45,301 bases of DNA from Bdellovibrionales bacterium GWB1_55_8 (GCA_001769835.1 MEPR01000059.1:218-45518); one strand, 5' to 3'; positions 16,032-25,002 are shown, numbered from the stretch's first letter. Notes: generated by a model from the letters alone, not told the origin. Numbers and translations: made by a program.

Positions 16032-17171
16032 ATGACTTATCAACTGGCAGTTCTGGGAAAAGATTTGCAATCCGAGACTCTCCTTGCGGAGCGCCTCTCC
16101 CGCGCGGCGGCGCATGTTGCTGATGTCCGCGTTAGCGCAGGTTCGGATGCAGCAGTCATGCAATCCGCGCAGATCATATTTGTGGACGGCACAGGTGATG
16201 ATCCGTCGAGGAAACTCGCGGGTCTAGACCGGTCCGGGCGCGCTATATTTCTTGTTTTGAACGAAAATGCGTCCATCCCGAAAGCGTGGACAGAAGGCGC
16301 CGCTGATGGCGTGCTTTTGTATCCTTTTCGGCCATTGGAGATTCTCTCGAATATTCAAAAATATGAGCAGAAGCTTCTCTGGGACGAAGTGACGCGTCTG
16401 AATACCTCCTTTTCGGAGCTGCTTTCCCGCTTGCAAGGAGATCTTCAGGTTGCGGAGCGGCTGCAGAAGAGCAAGCTTCCCGTTCGCTTCCCGGAGATCA
16501 AGGGTTTTCAGGTCACAACACGTTATCTCGCCGGAATGCGTTCAGGGGGGGATCATTTCGATCTTGCTGAATCGCCCGACAAGAACACGATCGCCATGGT
16601 GTTGTCGGATTCTTCAAGCTATGGCCTCTCAAGCGCCGTGCTATCGGTTCTCATGCGGGTGATGGTGAAGCTTTCTTTTGACGAGAAGCGCTCCAGTTCC
16701 GACACCGTAAGAAAAATCCAGGAAGAGCTACTCGCGACATTGGGAGAGAAGGATCGTCTTTCGCTGTTTTACGGAGTGCTTTCACGAAAAGACTACCGAC
16801 TTCGGTATACCAACCTGGGAAGTTCTTCCGCTTTCTATTCGGGCAATGGCGGAGCTTTTCGCGCGCTGGCATCGGCTTCCACTCCGATATCCAGGGCAGC
16901 GGGTCCTGATCTTGTCGTCTCTGAATCTGAGTTGGTACTGGAGCCGCAAGGGCGCTTGCTGCTGGTATCCGATGGCTTCGTGGAAGCTGCTGGTGGCTCA
17001 GGCGCGTTCGCAGAATTGATTGAGCGATTTCGCGAGGCGCCTCCCGCGGACATGGTGAATGAGCTGGTTTTCAAGGTGAAGTCAGCGTTTGAAGAACCCG
17101 ATGACATGCCGGCTCAGGATTGCACGGCCACGGTTTTCGATGTCGACTCCAGGCTGATTCGCCTGGCCTAG
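16032..17171 (+). CDS. Pseudo-receiver fused to a SpoIIE/RsbU-type PP2C phosphatase
   Basis: In this 379-residue protein, residues 1-110 resemble a response-regulator receiver. Asp52 (FVDGTG) is present, but the paired acidic residues (LGKD instead of VDDD) and the conserved lysine (LLYPFRP) are missing, so it is probably not phosphorylated normally. A coiled-coil linker follows. Residues 155-379 are a SpoIIE-type phosphatase with the metal aspartates in place: Asp174 (GGDHFD), Asp193 (LSDSSSYG), Asp314 (SDGF) and Asp363 (QDCT). The usual DxSGHG reads DSSSYG. Such enzymes dephosphorylate anti-anti-sigma (STAS) proteins, and a STAS-like gene lies 3.4 kb upstream. The stop abuts the stop of the convergent gene. 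Confidence 0.85.
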   Translation: MTYQLAVLGKDLQSETLLAERLSRAAAHVADVRVSAGSDAAVMQSAQIIFVDGTGDDPSRKLAGLDRSGRAIFLVLNENASIPKAWTEGAADGVLLYPFRPLEILSNIQKYEQKLLWDEVTRLNTSFSELLSRLQGDLQVAERLQKSKLPVRFPEIKGFQVTTRYLAGMRSGGDHFDLAESPDKNTIAMVLSDSSSYGLSSAVLSVLMRVMVKLSFDEKRSSSDTVRKIQEELLATLGEKDRLSLFYGVLSRKDYRLRYTNLGSSSAFYSGNGGAFRALASASTPISRAAGPDLVVSESELVLEPQGRLLLVSDGFVEAAGGSGAFAELIERFREAPPADMVNELVFKVKSAFEEPDDMPAQDCTATVFDVDSRLIRLA

Positions 17172-18386
17172 CTATCGGCTCAGTTCCTGTACCGCGTTCA
17201 TGAGGTGGGTTGGCTTGATTGGTGCGGGGTCATCGCCGCAGCAGACCTGGTTGGCTCCGGTCGGAATGGCCGCAAGTAATCCATCGAGCGAGGATTGGAT
17301 TACGGCAGGGGCGGTGAAAATGCTCCACTTGTCTGCGGGCAATTTTCCAAAAAGCTGCTGGTACCGGGGCGCGGACCTGGGCTCGTCGGTCACATTACGG
17401 ATGAAGATTCCCGCCACCCGATTCGGGTAACGCTTGAAAATCTCCGCATAAACTTCCGGATCTTTTTCCCCGGAATCTCCGATCAGGATGAACTTGCGAG
17501 CGGGATATTTATCGAACAATCCGGTGATTTCCGGAATCTTGAACTCTTCCGGATCCATGAACAGATTCCCGATCGTGGTTCCGTCGAAGCTCACCTCTTT
17601 CAGGTGAAAACTGGCATTCGGGAACTTGGTTTCCCGAAAGAGTTCCTGGAGAGGTTCATACAGCTGCCACGGGCTGCCCGAAACGAAATGGAAGCGGGCG
17701 TCCGGTCGCGATTCGGCAATTCGTTGATAAAGGGTGCTCATACCCGGTGCTTCACGAAACGGGCGTAGAAAGGTGTTGGCGAGCATCTCCTTGTGATCCC
17801 GGACCTGCGTGATTTTGACCGTGTCGTCGATGTCACTGATGATGGAGATGCCTTGGGGAGGCGTTAAGACAGCGCTCCCGGCAAAAGTTCGCTGGTCAGA
17901 GACCTTGGAATCTGAGTCGTATCGGATAGGCAATATACCTTTGGGTGCGAGGAGGGTCGCTTCCTGTGCTGGCAGTTCAACAGTTCCAGAAAAAAGACCG
18001 TCACCATTGGATTTGCTCATTTTGAATGAGCGCTCTCCCACCCGAATGGAGATGGTTTTTCCGCTCTGATTATCGATGGTGAAATGACCCGCACGTTTTG
18101 CGAGCCATTCGTGCTCGGGGGAGTCTTTCGTGATTCCCGTAGCCTTTCGAATGAGGGCGACGAGTGCCATGTTGGTCAGTGAGTCTGTCTCCGGCTCATA
18201 AACCCGGCCGCGCACGGGAATGGTCCACTTGCTGCCATCTGCACTCAAAGTGGCGGTGGTAGTGAAGAAGACGAGGTTTTCGTCTGCTTTTAAGGCGGAG
18301 CCGCTCGCGATCGCCAATCCATTCAGATAAGGGCTGATCAGCGAAAGCAGTACGATCCAGAGTCGCGCTTGTTGCAGGTTCATCAT
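17172..18386 (-). CDS. App1-like phosphatidate phosphatase domain protein (DUF2183)
   Basis: The 404-residue protein carries an N-terminal signal peptide (about 1-28), a beta-rich central part and an App1-type catalytic domain from about 178. DIDDT at 185-189 is the haloacid-dehalogenase-type DxDxT motif, followed by HFVSGSPWQLYEPL and FILIGDSGEKDPEVY, both diagnostic of this family. In yeast App1 is a phosphatidate phosphatase; bacterial members are poorly studied. With a signal peptide, it would act in the periplasm or outside the cell, perhaps on lipids of the cell's own envelope or of another cell. It stands alone between a convergent phosphatase and an upstream 176-base gap. Confidence 0.85.
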   Translation of the reverse strand: MMNLQQARLWIVLLSLISPYLNGLAIASGSALKADENLVFFTTTATLSADGSKWTIPVRGRVYEPETDSLTNMALVALIRKATGITKDSPEHEWLAKRAGHFTIDNQSGKTISIRVGERSFKMSKSNGDGLFSGTVELPAQEATLLAPKGILPIRYDSDSKVSDQRTFAGSAVLTPPQGISIISDIDDTVKITQVRDHKEMLANTFLRPFREAPGMSTLYQRIAESRPDARFHFVSGSPWQLYEPLQELFRETKFPNASFHLKEVSFDGTTIGNLFMDPEEFKIPEITGLFDKYPARKFILIGDSGEKDPEVYAEIFKRYPNRVAGIFIRNVTDEPRSAPRYQQLFGKLPADKWSIFTAPAVIQSSLDGLLAAIPTGANQVCCGDDPAPIKPTHLMNAVQELSR

Positions 18387-18459
18387 CTGTCGGTCCTCTG
18401 CGGTTCATTGTAACCGAAGGAGTGCCGCATATGTCAGTTGATCTCGAGGTGCTCGGGAT

Positions 18460-18525
18460 TTAGGCCAGAGCCAGGCGCGAGCTTGTCTTGAGCAGACGTT
18501 TGATCAACTCTTTGAGTTTTCGCAT
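18460..18525 (-). CDS. Possible 21-residue cationic amphipathic peptide
   Basis: Within the gap between the App1-like gene and the transsulfuration genes, an ATG at 18525 preceded by AGAAAGAA opens a 21-codon frame starting MRKLKELIKRLLK and ending RLALA, then TAA. Lys/Arg and Leu alternate in the pattern of an amphipathic helix. It could be a leader peptide, a small membrane-binding protein, or chance. No conservation evidence is available. Confidence 0.25.
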   Translation of the reverse strand: MRKLKELIKRLLKTSSRLALA

Positions 18526-18562
18526 GCGTTCTTTCTATGCTACCTGAGCGCTGAAATCAAGT

Positions 18563-19717
18563 TTATTGAAGCGCCTGGTCCAGGTCGGCAAGAAGGTCTT
18601 TGACGTCCTCGATGCCTGCGCTGATGCGAACCAGATTGTCGTGAATCCCGAGCGTCTTGCGAGTTTCGGCTGGAACGCTTGCGTGGGTCATGATCGCTGG
18701 ATGTTCGATCAGGGATTCGACGCCCCCAAGGCTTTCGGCCAGAGCGAAAATTCGCACCTTTTCCAGGAAGCTACGCGCTTCCGGAAGGCCGCCTTTGATG
18801 AAGAAGGTGATCATGCCTCCGAAACCCGACATCTGCTTGCGTGCAACCGCGTGCTGAGGGTGTGATTCCAGTCCCGGGTAAATCACACGCTCAATCTTCG
18901 GGTGTTTCTCAAGATACTTCGCGATTGCCATCGCGTTTGAAGCGTGCCGCTCCATTCGAACGTGAAGCGTTTTCAAGCCACGCATGACGAGAAAGCAGTC
19001 GAAAGGGCCCGGGACAGCGCCAATCGAGTTCTGAAGGAATTTAAGTTCCTTGTAGACTTCGTCATTGCTTGTGGCGATGACGCCGCCAACCACGTCGCTA
19101 TGGCCGTTCATGTACTTCGTGATGCTATGAATGACAATGTCAGCCCCCAGCTTAAGCGGCTGCTGGAAGTAAGGGCTCATGAACGTGTTGTCGACCACCG
19201 AAAGAGCGTTCTTGGAGCGCGCGAGGTTTGCCAACGCTTGGATGTCGAGCACCTTGAGCATCGGATTGGTCGGTGTTTCCAGCCATAATAGTTTTGTTTT
19301 GGGCGTGAACGCGGCTCCAGCGCTTTTCAGATCCGACAGATCGGCAAAGGTGAACTGAATGCCGAACGGCTTGAAGACCTTGTCAAAGATCCGGAATGTT
19401 CCGCCATAAACGTCATCGCAGCACACGACATGATCGCCGGGGCGAAGGGTGTGCATGATCGCGTCCATCGTGGCGAGGCCGGATGAAAATGCAAGTGCGT
19501 ACTTTGCGCTTTCCAAAGCGGCAACACAGCCCTGGTACGCGGTCCGTGTGGGGTTGTCGGTTCGGGAGTATTCGTAACCTTTGTGCTCACCTGGTGATGC
19601 TTGCGCATAGGTGCTGGTCTGATAAATCGGAGTCATGACAGCGCCGCTCACGGGGTCGGGTGACTGCCCAGCGTGGATAGCGAGTGTTCCAAATCCAAGT
19701 TTGGTATTGTCTTTCAT
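18563..19717 (-). CDS. Cystathionine gamma-lyase/synthase (PLP enzyme)
   Basis: This 384-residue enzyme belongs to the Cys/Met-metabolism PLP family. It shows the N-terminal YEYSRTDNPTRTAYQ loop, SSGLATMDAI, YGGTFRIFDKV, LETPTNPMLKVLD and the PLP lysine Lys201 in SITKYMNGHSDVVGG. On sequence alone gamma-synthase (MetB) and gamma-lyase are hard to separate. It lies 12 bases downstream of a CBS-domain cystathionine beta-synthase, which makes cystathionine from homocysteine, so gamma-lyase, giving cysteine, is the more likely role. Together the two genes form the reverse transsulfuration route. The cysteine could feed glutamate-cysteine ligase, encoded later in the window. Confidence 0.9.
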   Translation of the reverse strand: MKDNTKLGFGTLAIHAGQSPDPVSGAVMTPIYQTSTYAQASPGEHKGYEYSRTDNPTRTAYQGCVAALESAKYALAFSSGLATMDAIMHTLRPGDHVVCCDDVYGGTFRIFDKVFKPFGIQFTFADLSDLKSAGAAFTPKTKLLWLETPTNPMLKVLDIQALANLARSKNALSVVDNTFMSPYFQQPLKLGADIVIHSITKYMNGHSDVVGGVIATSNDEVYKELKFLQNSIGAVPGPFDCFLVMRGLKTLHVRMERHASNAMAIAKYLEKHPKIERVIYPGLESHPQHAVARKQMSGFGGMITFFIKGGLPEARSFLEKVRIFALAESLGGVESLIEHPAIMTHASVPAETRKTLGIHDNLVRISAGIEDVKDLLADLDQALQ

Positions 19718-19729
19718 TTGTCTTCCTTT

Positions 19730-21115
19730 TTAGGCGCGCTTTCCAAGATACGTCAGAACGTCGATCTTCGTGATGATTCCGATGATCCGGCTGTTGGGTC
19801 CTGCTTCGGTTACAAGCGGAACCTTTCCTGCCGTGACGAGCTGCGAGATTTTTTCCACAGGGTCGGCCGCGGTCACGAATTCGATGGACGGATCCGTGAG
19901 ATTAGCCACGGTATCCGTCGCCTTCACGCGTCCTCCAAAAAGAGCGCTCAGGATGTCGCCTTCGCTCACCACTCCTTTGATCCAGCCGGCGCTGTCCGTG
20001 ACAGGTACCTGGCTAATGTCTTTTGTCCGCAGTAACTCGATCACGGTGGCAACTGTATCGTTCTGTCGAGCCATAACGACGTTATTTGAATGGCCGGTCG
20101 CTAGAAGCAGGTCGGCGACAGTGCCCAGAGACGGTTTGTCGAGGAAACCCACTTCGCGCATCCAATCATCGTTAAATACCTTTGATTGATACCGGTTCCC
20201 GCTGTCCGGAATGATGACGAGCACATTCTTGTTTTTCATGGCCTCGCCTTGCGAACGAACCCATTTCATCGCTGCAATCAGGGCAGCGCCGGCGGAGACG
20301 CCGCAGTAGATCCCTTCCTTCGTGAGGAGGTCGCGAGTGATCAGGAATGATTCCTTGTCCTCAATCTGGATGACCTCGTCCACGAGTTTCAGATCAAAAT
20401 TCTGGGGAATGAAATCCTCTCCGATTCCTTCCATCTTGTAGGAGCCGGCAGGACCCTGCTGGCGGCCGGTTTTGAACACGTCATAGATGATTGAACCGAT
20501 CGGATCGGCCACGACGATTTTCACGGAAGGCTTCTTCTCTTTGAGATAACGGGCAGTACCGCAGATCGTGCCGCCGGTTCCCATTCCGCCCACGAGAACG
20601 TCGATTTCAGGCATTTGTCGGAGAATTTCAGGCCCCGTGGTCCGGTAATGGGCTTCACGGTTTGAGAGATTGTCGTACTGATTCATGTAAATTGAATTTT
20701 CCATTTCAGCGGCAAGTCTGCGTGCTGTGGAATAATGGCTGCGCGGATCTTCGGGCTCCACGGATGACGGCGTGACCACAACCTTCGCGCCAAATGAGCG
20801 AAGATTCCTGATCTTCTCGGAGGACATCTTGTCAGGGAGGACAAAAATGCATTTGTAACCCTTGATCGCGGCAGCCAGTGCCAGGCCGACGCCCGTATTG
20901 CCGCTGGTCGCTTCGACTATGGTGCCGCCTGGCCGAATCAGGCCTCGCTTCTCAGCATCTTCGATCATCGCAAGACCGATACGATCTTTGACCGAGCCGC
21001 CCGGATTCATGAACTCAAGTTTCGCGTAAAAATTGGCCGCTAGACCTTGAGTGATGCGGTTGAGGCGAACAATCGGCGTGTTTCCGACCACCTGGAGAAC
21101 ATTTTCGTGGATCAT
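19730..21115 (-). CDS. cbs: Cystathionine beta-synthase with CBS-domain pair
   Basis: The 461-residue protein condenses homocysteine and serine to cystathionine. The PLP domain (1-325) has Lys43 in NPGGSVKDR, the substrate loop EATSGNTGVGLALAA, the phosphate-binding GGMGTGGTICG and the C-terminal PDSGNRYQSK. Residues about 335-461 form two CBS motifs (VPVTDSAGWIKGVVSEGDIL and VPLVTEAG...GIITKIDVL), which in related enzymes bind adenosyl ligands and regulate activity. There is no N-terminal heme motif. The full-length two-domain form distinguishes it from cysteine synthase. It is upstream of and co-oriented with the gamma-lyase gene. Confidence 0.93.
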   Translation of the reverse strand: MIHENVLQVVGNTPIVRLNRITQGLAANFYAKLEFMNPGGSVKDRIGLAMIEDAEKRGLIRPGGTIVEATSGNTGVGLALAAAIKGYKCIFVLPDKMSSEKIRNLRSFGAKVVVTPSSVEPEDPRSHYSTARRLAAEMENSIYMNQYDNLSNREAHYRTTGPEILRQMPEIDVLVGGMGTGGTICGTARYLKEKKPSVKIVVADPIGSIIYDVFKTGRQQGPAGSYKMEGIGEDFIPQNFDLKLVDEVIQIEDKESFLITRDLLTKEGIYCGVSAGAALIAAMKWVRSQGEAMKNKNVLVIIPDSGNRYQSKVFNDDWMREVGFLDKPSLGTVADLLLATGHSNNVVMARQNDTVATVIELLRTKDISQVPVTDSAGWIKGVVSEGDILSALFGGRVKATDTVANLTDPSIEFVTAADPVEKISQLVTAGKVPLVTEAGPNSRIIGIITKIDVLTYLGKRA

Positions 21116-21236
21116 GGGGATGACATAGCGTGATCAGAAGGCTTAGGCAAGTCGTGCTTGAGTGTGGTGCGGGTCAAAATCTGAAAGGTTTGCTCCCAGG
21201 CCGGTCAGCCGATATCATCATAGGGTGGAACATAGG

Positions 21237-22286
21237 ATGCGTCTAAAATCCGCTGTCATCCGGGCAGCTTTTCTTCTTTTCCTTATGCTGCCGTCTTTGA
21301 CGGTGCCGGCCTCCGCAGCCGATAAAGTCACAGGAATTCGGTTCGTGAAAATGGGGACACAGCGTATCGCCACGCTAAAATGGGGAGACCGCGTTCCTGA
21401 CGTACGAGTTGAGCCATCGACGGCGAGCCAACATGGGCGTGTCCTGGCGTTGATTGAAGGGGCGTTCCTGAGACCAGACTGGAACCTGTTGGTCAATTCA
21501 CGGAGGGTTCCGCGAAGCAAAGAAGGTAAGTTCAAATTTTGGTTTCCGCTGCGGGGTCCGGTAACTGAAATCGAAGCCATAGCGGTCGGGCCCTTCGGAG
21601 ATATCGAGCGTGAGCGGATATCGATTCAGACCGAAGGATTTGAATATGGCAGCCGTGCTGTGGCTCCGACCCCTTCCGGATCCGGCGCGAAGCAGTTTTT
21701 CTTCTCGCCCGGGCTCGGCGTATCAGTTCTGGGGTATCGGCAGACAGATTTGCCCAATGTGGATCAGATTGTCCTGACGGGAAAAATGGGAGTGGTTCAT
21801 TTGCTGGCTCCGGCCTGGGATGTGGGTGTGAGCGGATACCTGACGCTCGCTCCTTTGGTGACAGGCTCGGCAGATGTGGCCCGATTCCTTGGGGTGAATG
21901 CGCGCGTCGGCTATACACTGCCGTTTGTTCGCGCGCCCTGGAAAGTCGCCGTCCTGGCGGGGGGCTATTTCACCACCATGTTTGTCTCCAGCGGAGCTTT
22001 TGGATTTAAGAATATGGCAGGACCGCAGCTGTTTCCGAGCGTGCGTTACGCGCTCGCGGATGGAGCCTCGGCCTGGCTTTATGGAAAGTTTTCTCCGGTG
22101 TCCGATGGGGTCGCAAGCCTCAGCTTCAAAAACCGGGAACTTGCAGCGGGCGGCGGCTACTCATTCAAGCCAGTCAATGGGCGTAGTCTTTCAATCACCC
22201 TGGATGTCGCGGAGCTTGCCCTTCAGGTTGAAGAAGATGTCGTCAGCTCGACCTCTTTTTCAGTGGGTATCGGTATCGGCTTCTGA
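21237..22286 (+). CDS. Predicted outer-membrane protein with periplasmic N-terminal domain
   Basis: I do not recognise this 349-residue protein by family. It starts with a signal peptide (MRLKSAVIRAAFLLFLMLP, cleavage about residue 28 after ASA), continues with a beta-rich domain of about 130 residues and then a stretch rich in Gly and aromatic residues with alternating pattern, ending SFSVGIGIGF. The terminal Phe is the usual signal for outer-membrane assembly. The ATG at 21237 is chosen because it begins the signal peptide; an upstream opening at 21162 would add 25 polar residues that do not fit. It is divergent from cbs and convergent with the deacetylase. Function unknown. Confidence 0.7.
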   Translation: MRLKSAVIRAAFLLFLMLPSLTVPASAADKVTGIRFVKMGTQRIATLKWGDRVPDVRVEPSTASQHGRVLALIEGAFLRPDWNLLVNSRRVPRSKEGKFKFWFPLRGPVTEIEAIAVGPFGDIERERISIQTEGFEYGSRAVAPTPSGSGAKQFFFSPGLGVSVLGYRQTDLPNVDQIVLTGKMGVVHLLAPAWDVGVSGYLTLAPLVTGSADVARFLGVNARVGYTLPFVRAPWKVAVLAGGYFTTMFVSSGAFGFKNMAGPQLFPSVRYALADGASAWLYGKFSPVSDGVASLSFKNRELAAGGGYSFKPVNGRSLSITLDVAELALQVEEDVVSSTSFSVGIGIGF

Positions 22287-22291
22287 GTAAG

Positions 22292-23416
22292 TCAGCGCTG
22301 GGGAACATACACGACCGTGGTGAATCCGCGCGCTCGAAGTTCTTCAAGTACATACGGCAGTGCGATCACCGTTTGCTCGTGTATGTCGTGGAAAAGGATG
22401 ATTCCGCCTTGTTCATGATCGAGCTGAGCTTTCACTCGCGCGAGGAGCACTTTCGGATCCCGTAATTTCCAGTCCGCCGAATCCATGTTCCAAAGGAAAG
22501 AAGCCATTCCCTGCGATTTGATGAACTCATTGAGATAGGTGTTTCTGGCTCCGTAAGGGAATCTGAAAAAAGGGATGTCGGTTCCGCTGGCAAGCGCTAC
22601 GGCCTCGCGGCCGGACCGGATCTCTGATTCGGCGTCTTTGGCGGAAAGTTTGGGAAGCTGAGGATGCGTGAAAGTATGGGAACCCACCATGTGGCCTGCC
22701 TCGGCCACCTGTTTCGAGATTTCCGGATAGCTTGTCGTCATTTCGCCTACCTGGAAAAAGGTCGCCCGGACTCCCGCGTTGGCCAGGATTTCGAGAAGGC
22801 GCGCGGTGCGCTTCGGATGCGGGCCATCGTCAAAGGTGAGCGCGATTTCCCCTTTCTTCAGTCCTCCGCGAATCAGAAGGGGGCCGGCCGCGGCATCGAC
22901 CGGCACCTCGATGCTGGGTAGCTGCAGTTTCACCTTTGACCGGGAGAATGCACGCTCAGGGAATTCGGAGGTGCTGATCTCTGCAAGTTCATTGCGCGAG
23001 CTAATCCAGTATTGCTTCAATCGATCCTGTAGTGTGGCAGCGCAGGGCACGACTCGGGCGTTCTTCTCGTCGGCTATTTCATCTTCAAAAAGGGCGAGGT
23101 CCGTATCGGTCAGGACATTCAAGCCATCACAGAGCGCCTGAGCTGCTTCATTGATTTTAAAATCCCGTACATTTTGGAAGATCTCGGCGGGTGCATAACC
23201 GCTCTTTTGCCATTCAAGAGCGGTCATTGCTGTCGCATTCGCGTGAATGGAGCGGGCAATGTCGAGTTTGATCTGCTCTGAGAGATCGCGTGTACGCCCA
23301 AGCTCGGAGGTGCCACTCGCTCCCAAGGCCCCTGCGGCCATTAAAAGACCTCCAAGAGTCAGCCCGAGTGCTAGCCTTTGTTCTGAGCTCATTTTGCCGA
23401 GATGACGTTTGCGCAT
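22292..23416 (-). CDS. NodB-type polysaccharide deacetylase
   Basis: The 374-residue protein has a basic N-terminus and a hydrophobic segment (about 15-33) that serves as a signal peptide or anchor. The following 150 residues are helical and unrecognised. The catalytic domain from about 188 has the five NodB motifs: TFDDGP (194-199), SHTFTHP (His247, His251), RFPYGA, DSADW and ILFHDIH. It should remove N-acetyl groups from peptidoglycan or another amino-sugar polymer outside the membrane, using a divalent metal. Peptidoglycan deacetylases are known to mark walls in predatory Bdellovibrio, but this gene has no proven link. The ATG follows GAGGT at 5 bases; a promoter is listed upstream. Confidence 0.9.
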   Translation of the reverse strand: MRKRHLGKMSSEQRLALGLTLGGLLMAAGALGASGTSELGRTRDLSEQIKLDIARSIHANATAMTALEWQKSGYAPAEIFQNVRDFKINEAAQALCDGLNVLTDTDLALFEDEIADEKNARVVPCAATLQDRLKQYWISSRNELAEISTSEFPERAFSRSKVKLQLPSIEVPVDAAAGPLLIRGGLKKGEIALTFDDGPHPKRTARLLEILANAGVRATFFQVGEMTTSYPEISKQVAEAGHMVGSHTFTHPQLPKLSAKDAESEIRSGREAVALASGTDIPFFRFPYGARNTYLNEFIKSQGMASFLWNMDSADWKLRDPKVLLARVKAQLDHEQGGIILFHDIHEQTVIALPYVLEELRARGFTTVVYVPQR

Positions 23417-23455
23417 GTTTACCTCTTGGTCCGAAGTTCGTCTAAGGACCGCCGT

Positions 23456-23484
23456 AAACTAGCAATGCCGACTAATTTTGTCAA
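23456..23484 (-). promoter_or_regulatory. Predicted promoter of the deacetylase gene
   Basis: On the minus strand a perfect TTGACA (23479-23484) is separated by 17 bases from TAGTTT (23456-23461), a weak -10 with 3 matches. It lies about 40 bases before the deacetylase ATG and just downstream of the end of the phospholipase D-family gene, so the deacetylase can be transcribed independently. Confidence 0.45.
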
Positions 23485-23502
23485 ATAATTGCAAAACTCT
23501 GA

Positions 23503-24819
23503 TTAATAAGGTGAATTTTGATTTTCTCTTGAGTTCCACATTGCGGAGAGTGTGAAAAATGAGGAGAAATCGTGGACAAGCCCGTTTGCGGGGCGGGTCC
23601 CATAAGTGCTGGTTGGAGCAGAAGCTCGCCAATCGAATTCAAAAGCGTAACCGTAATACTTGGCGGCATCAGGGCTGCGGAGAACAACAGCGATCTCGCG
23701 ATTGTTCTCTACGGAATTTTGGGTTCCGTTAATGGAGCTGACAAAAGCCTGTTCGCCGTCGACCAGGATCCCTTTGTTATGAATGTAGCTGATGTCTGCC
23801 CGGCGCACGTTCACCGTTCTCGCGGAAATTGGAAGCCTTTCAGCTTTGGCAACCTGTCGCAACAGAGCCACGGTTGCTGCATTACCTTTCGAATCATCCG
23901 GCTCACCACCGCCAAATACGGTGTCATCATTTAGAAGAACCCGGACATCCACCCCGCGCTGGGCTGCACGGATCAGCTCCGTGACGATTGGGTTCTCACG
24001 ACGCACCGGCGATCGCCAGCTTGCCGGTAGAGACATCTTCTCAACATCAATCCGAACTCGGGCCGAGCGAATCAGGCTGACGATTTCATCCAGAGAGCGG
24101 GGAGATGCGACCAGTCTCACGGACGCTGCGTTTCCGTAGGCATCTGGAATTGCCTGCGCCCGCCGTGGACCCTTTGTAGTCGCTGGAGGTAAAACTCGCG
24201 CATTGCTGCGGACCAGAAGAACATCCCCGTTTCGTGCGTCAGCATCCGATCGGAAAACCTGCATCAGATCTTCCGCAAGGGAGGAATTGTCCATGACAAC
24301 GTCCCAGCCCCGATTTCCGATCTGGCCCGCGACGGGATGACCAGTGGCAGTGAAGTTCTCCGATGAAATGAGAACGTAGCGTCGGTCAGAGATGACGTAC
24401 TTGGCGTGATTGAAACGGAACCGGCGAGTATTGTTTTTTGAGCGTGTCATCATCGCAAGCCGACTATCCGGATTTCCGGAAGCACGAATAGCTCCCGCGA
24501 TTGCCGATAGCAGCTTCTTGCCATTTGGAGAAATGCTTCCGAGAGGTTCGCCCTCCACAAGTAGACGCACCGTGACGCCGGATTTAATTTTCGAAATGAT
24601 GACTGCAGCAATTTCGGGTGACTCGAATTGATAGATATTAATGATGAGTTCTCGAGTCGCCGAGTTCAGGACGGAATTCAGAACCGCTTGATTGTTATCT
24701 GGCGCCAGGGCCATCCGGATCGGAAATGCAAAAGCTGGAACCGCTAGCAGTAGTGTGATCGCCAAAAGCGCACACCTAAGTATTGTGGTGTGATGCTTTC
24801 TTGAATTTTCTAACGGCAT
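23503..24819 (-). CDS. Secreted phospholipase D-family protein (two HKD motifs)
   Basis: The 438-residue protein has a signal peptide (about 8-31, ending PAFA) and two phospholipase D motifs: NHAKYVISD (His138, Lys140, Asp145) and IHNKGILVD (His347, Lys349, Asp354). Each motif is followed by the usual polar segment (SSENFTATG and SSINGTQNS). Both halves are needed for one active site, so the enzyme looks active. It would act outside the inner membrane on phospholipids or, as some family members do, on nucleic acids. The ATG at 24819 follows GGGGGG at 5 bases, better than the opening at 24879. Its neighbours, a deacetylase and a signal-peptide lipid phosphatase, suggest secreted envelope-modifying enzymes. 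Confidence 0.88.
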   Translation of the reverse strand: MPLENSRKHHTTILRCALLAITLLLAVPAFAFPIRMALAPDNNQAVLNSVLNSATRELIINIYQFESPEIAAVIISKIKSGVTVRLLVEGEPLGSISPNGKKLLSAIAGAIRASGNPDSRLAMMTRSKNNTRRFRFNHAKYVISDRRYVLISSENFTATGHPVAGQIGNRGWDVVMDNSSLAEDLMQVFRSDADARNGDVLLVRSNARVLPPATTKGPRRAQAIPDAYGNAASVRLVASPRSLDEIVSLIRSARVRIDVEKMSLPASWRSPVRRENPIVTELIRAAQRGVDVRVLLNDDTVFGGGEPDDSKGNAATVALLRQVAKAERLPISARTVNVRRADISYIHNKGILVDGEQAFVSSINGTQNSVENNREIAVVLRSPDAAKYYGYAFEFDWRASAPTSTYGTRPANGLVHDFSSFFTLSAMWNSRENQNSPY

Positions 24820-24937
24820 GCAACCCCCCATTGGTGCGATCAACGTGCGGTCGAACTTAGCACGACATTCTGGTTCCACAACAGATATCGGTAGAAAAAA
24901 TAACGCGTTGCGCGATTAATAATTTACACCCGGGGGG

Positions 24938-25002
24938 TTGGCTAATAAGGAAGAACGAACTAGAAACTTTCGCTGTCCACCATTAGAAGGGGTGAGCCTT
25001 CT
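24938..25002 (+). promoter_or_regulatory. Weak promoter candidate and leader hairpin of the act operon
   Basis: TTGGCT (24938-24943), then 17 bases, then TAGAAA (24961-24966) is a possible but weak promoter. Just downstream AGAAGG-ggtgag-CCTTCT (24985-25002) forms a perfect 6-bp hairpin in the expected leader, about 35 bases before the first gene of the complex III operon. The hairpin has no T-tract, so it may affect RNA stability or bind a regulator rather than terminate. Confidence 0.3.
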
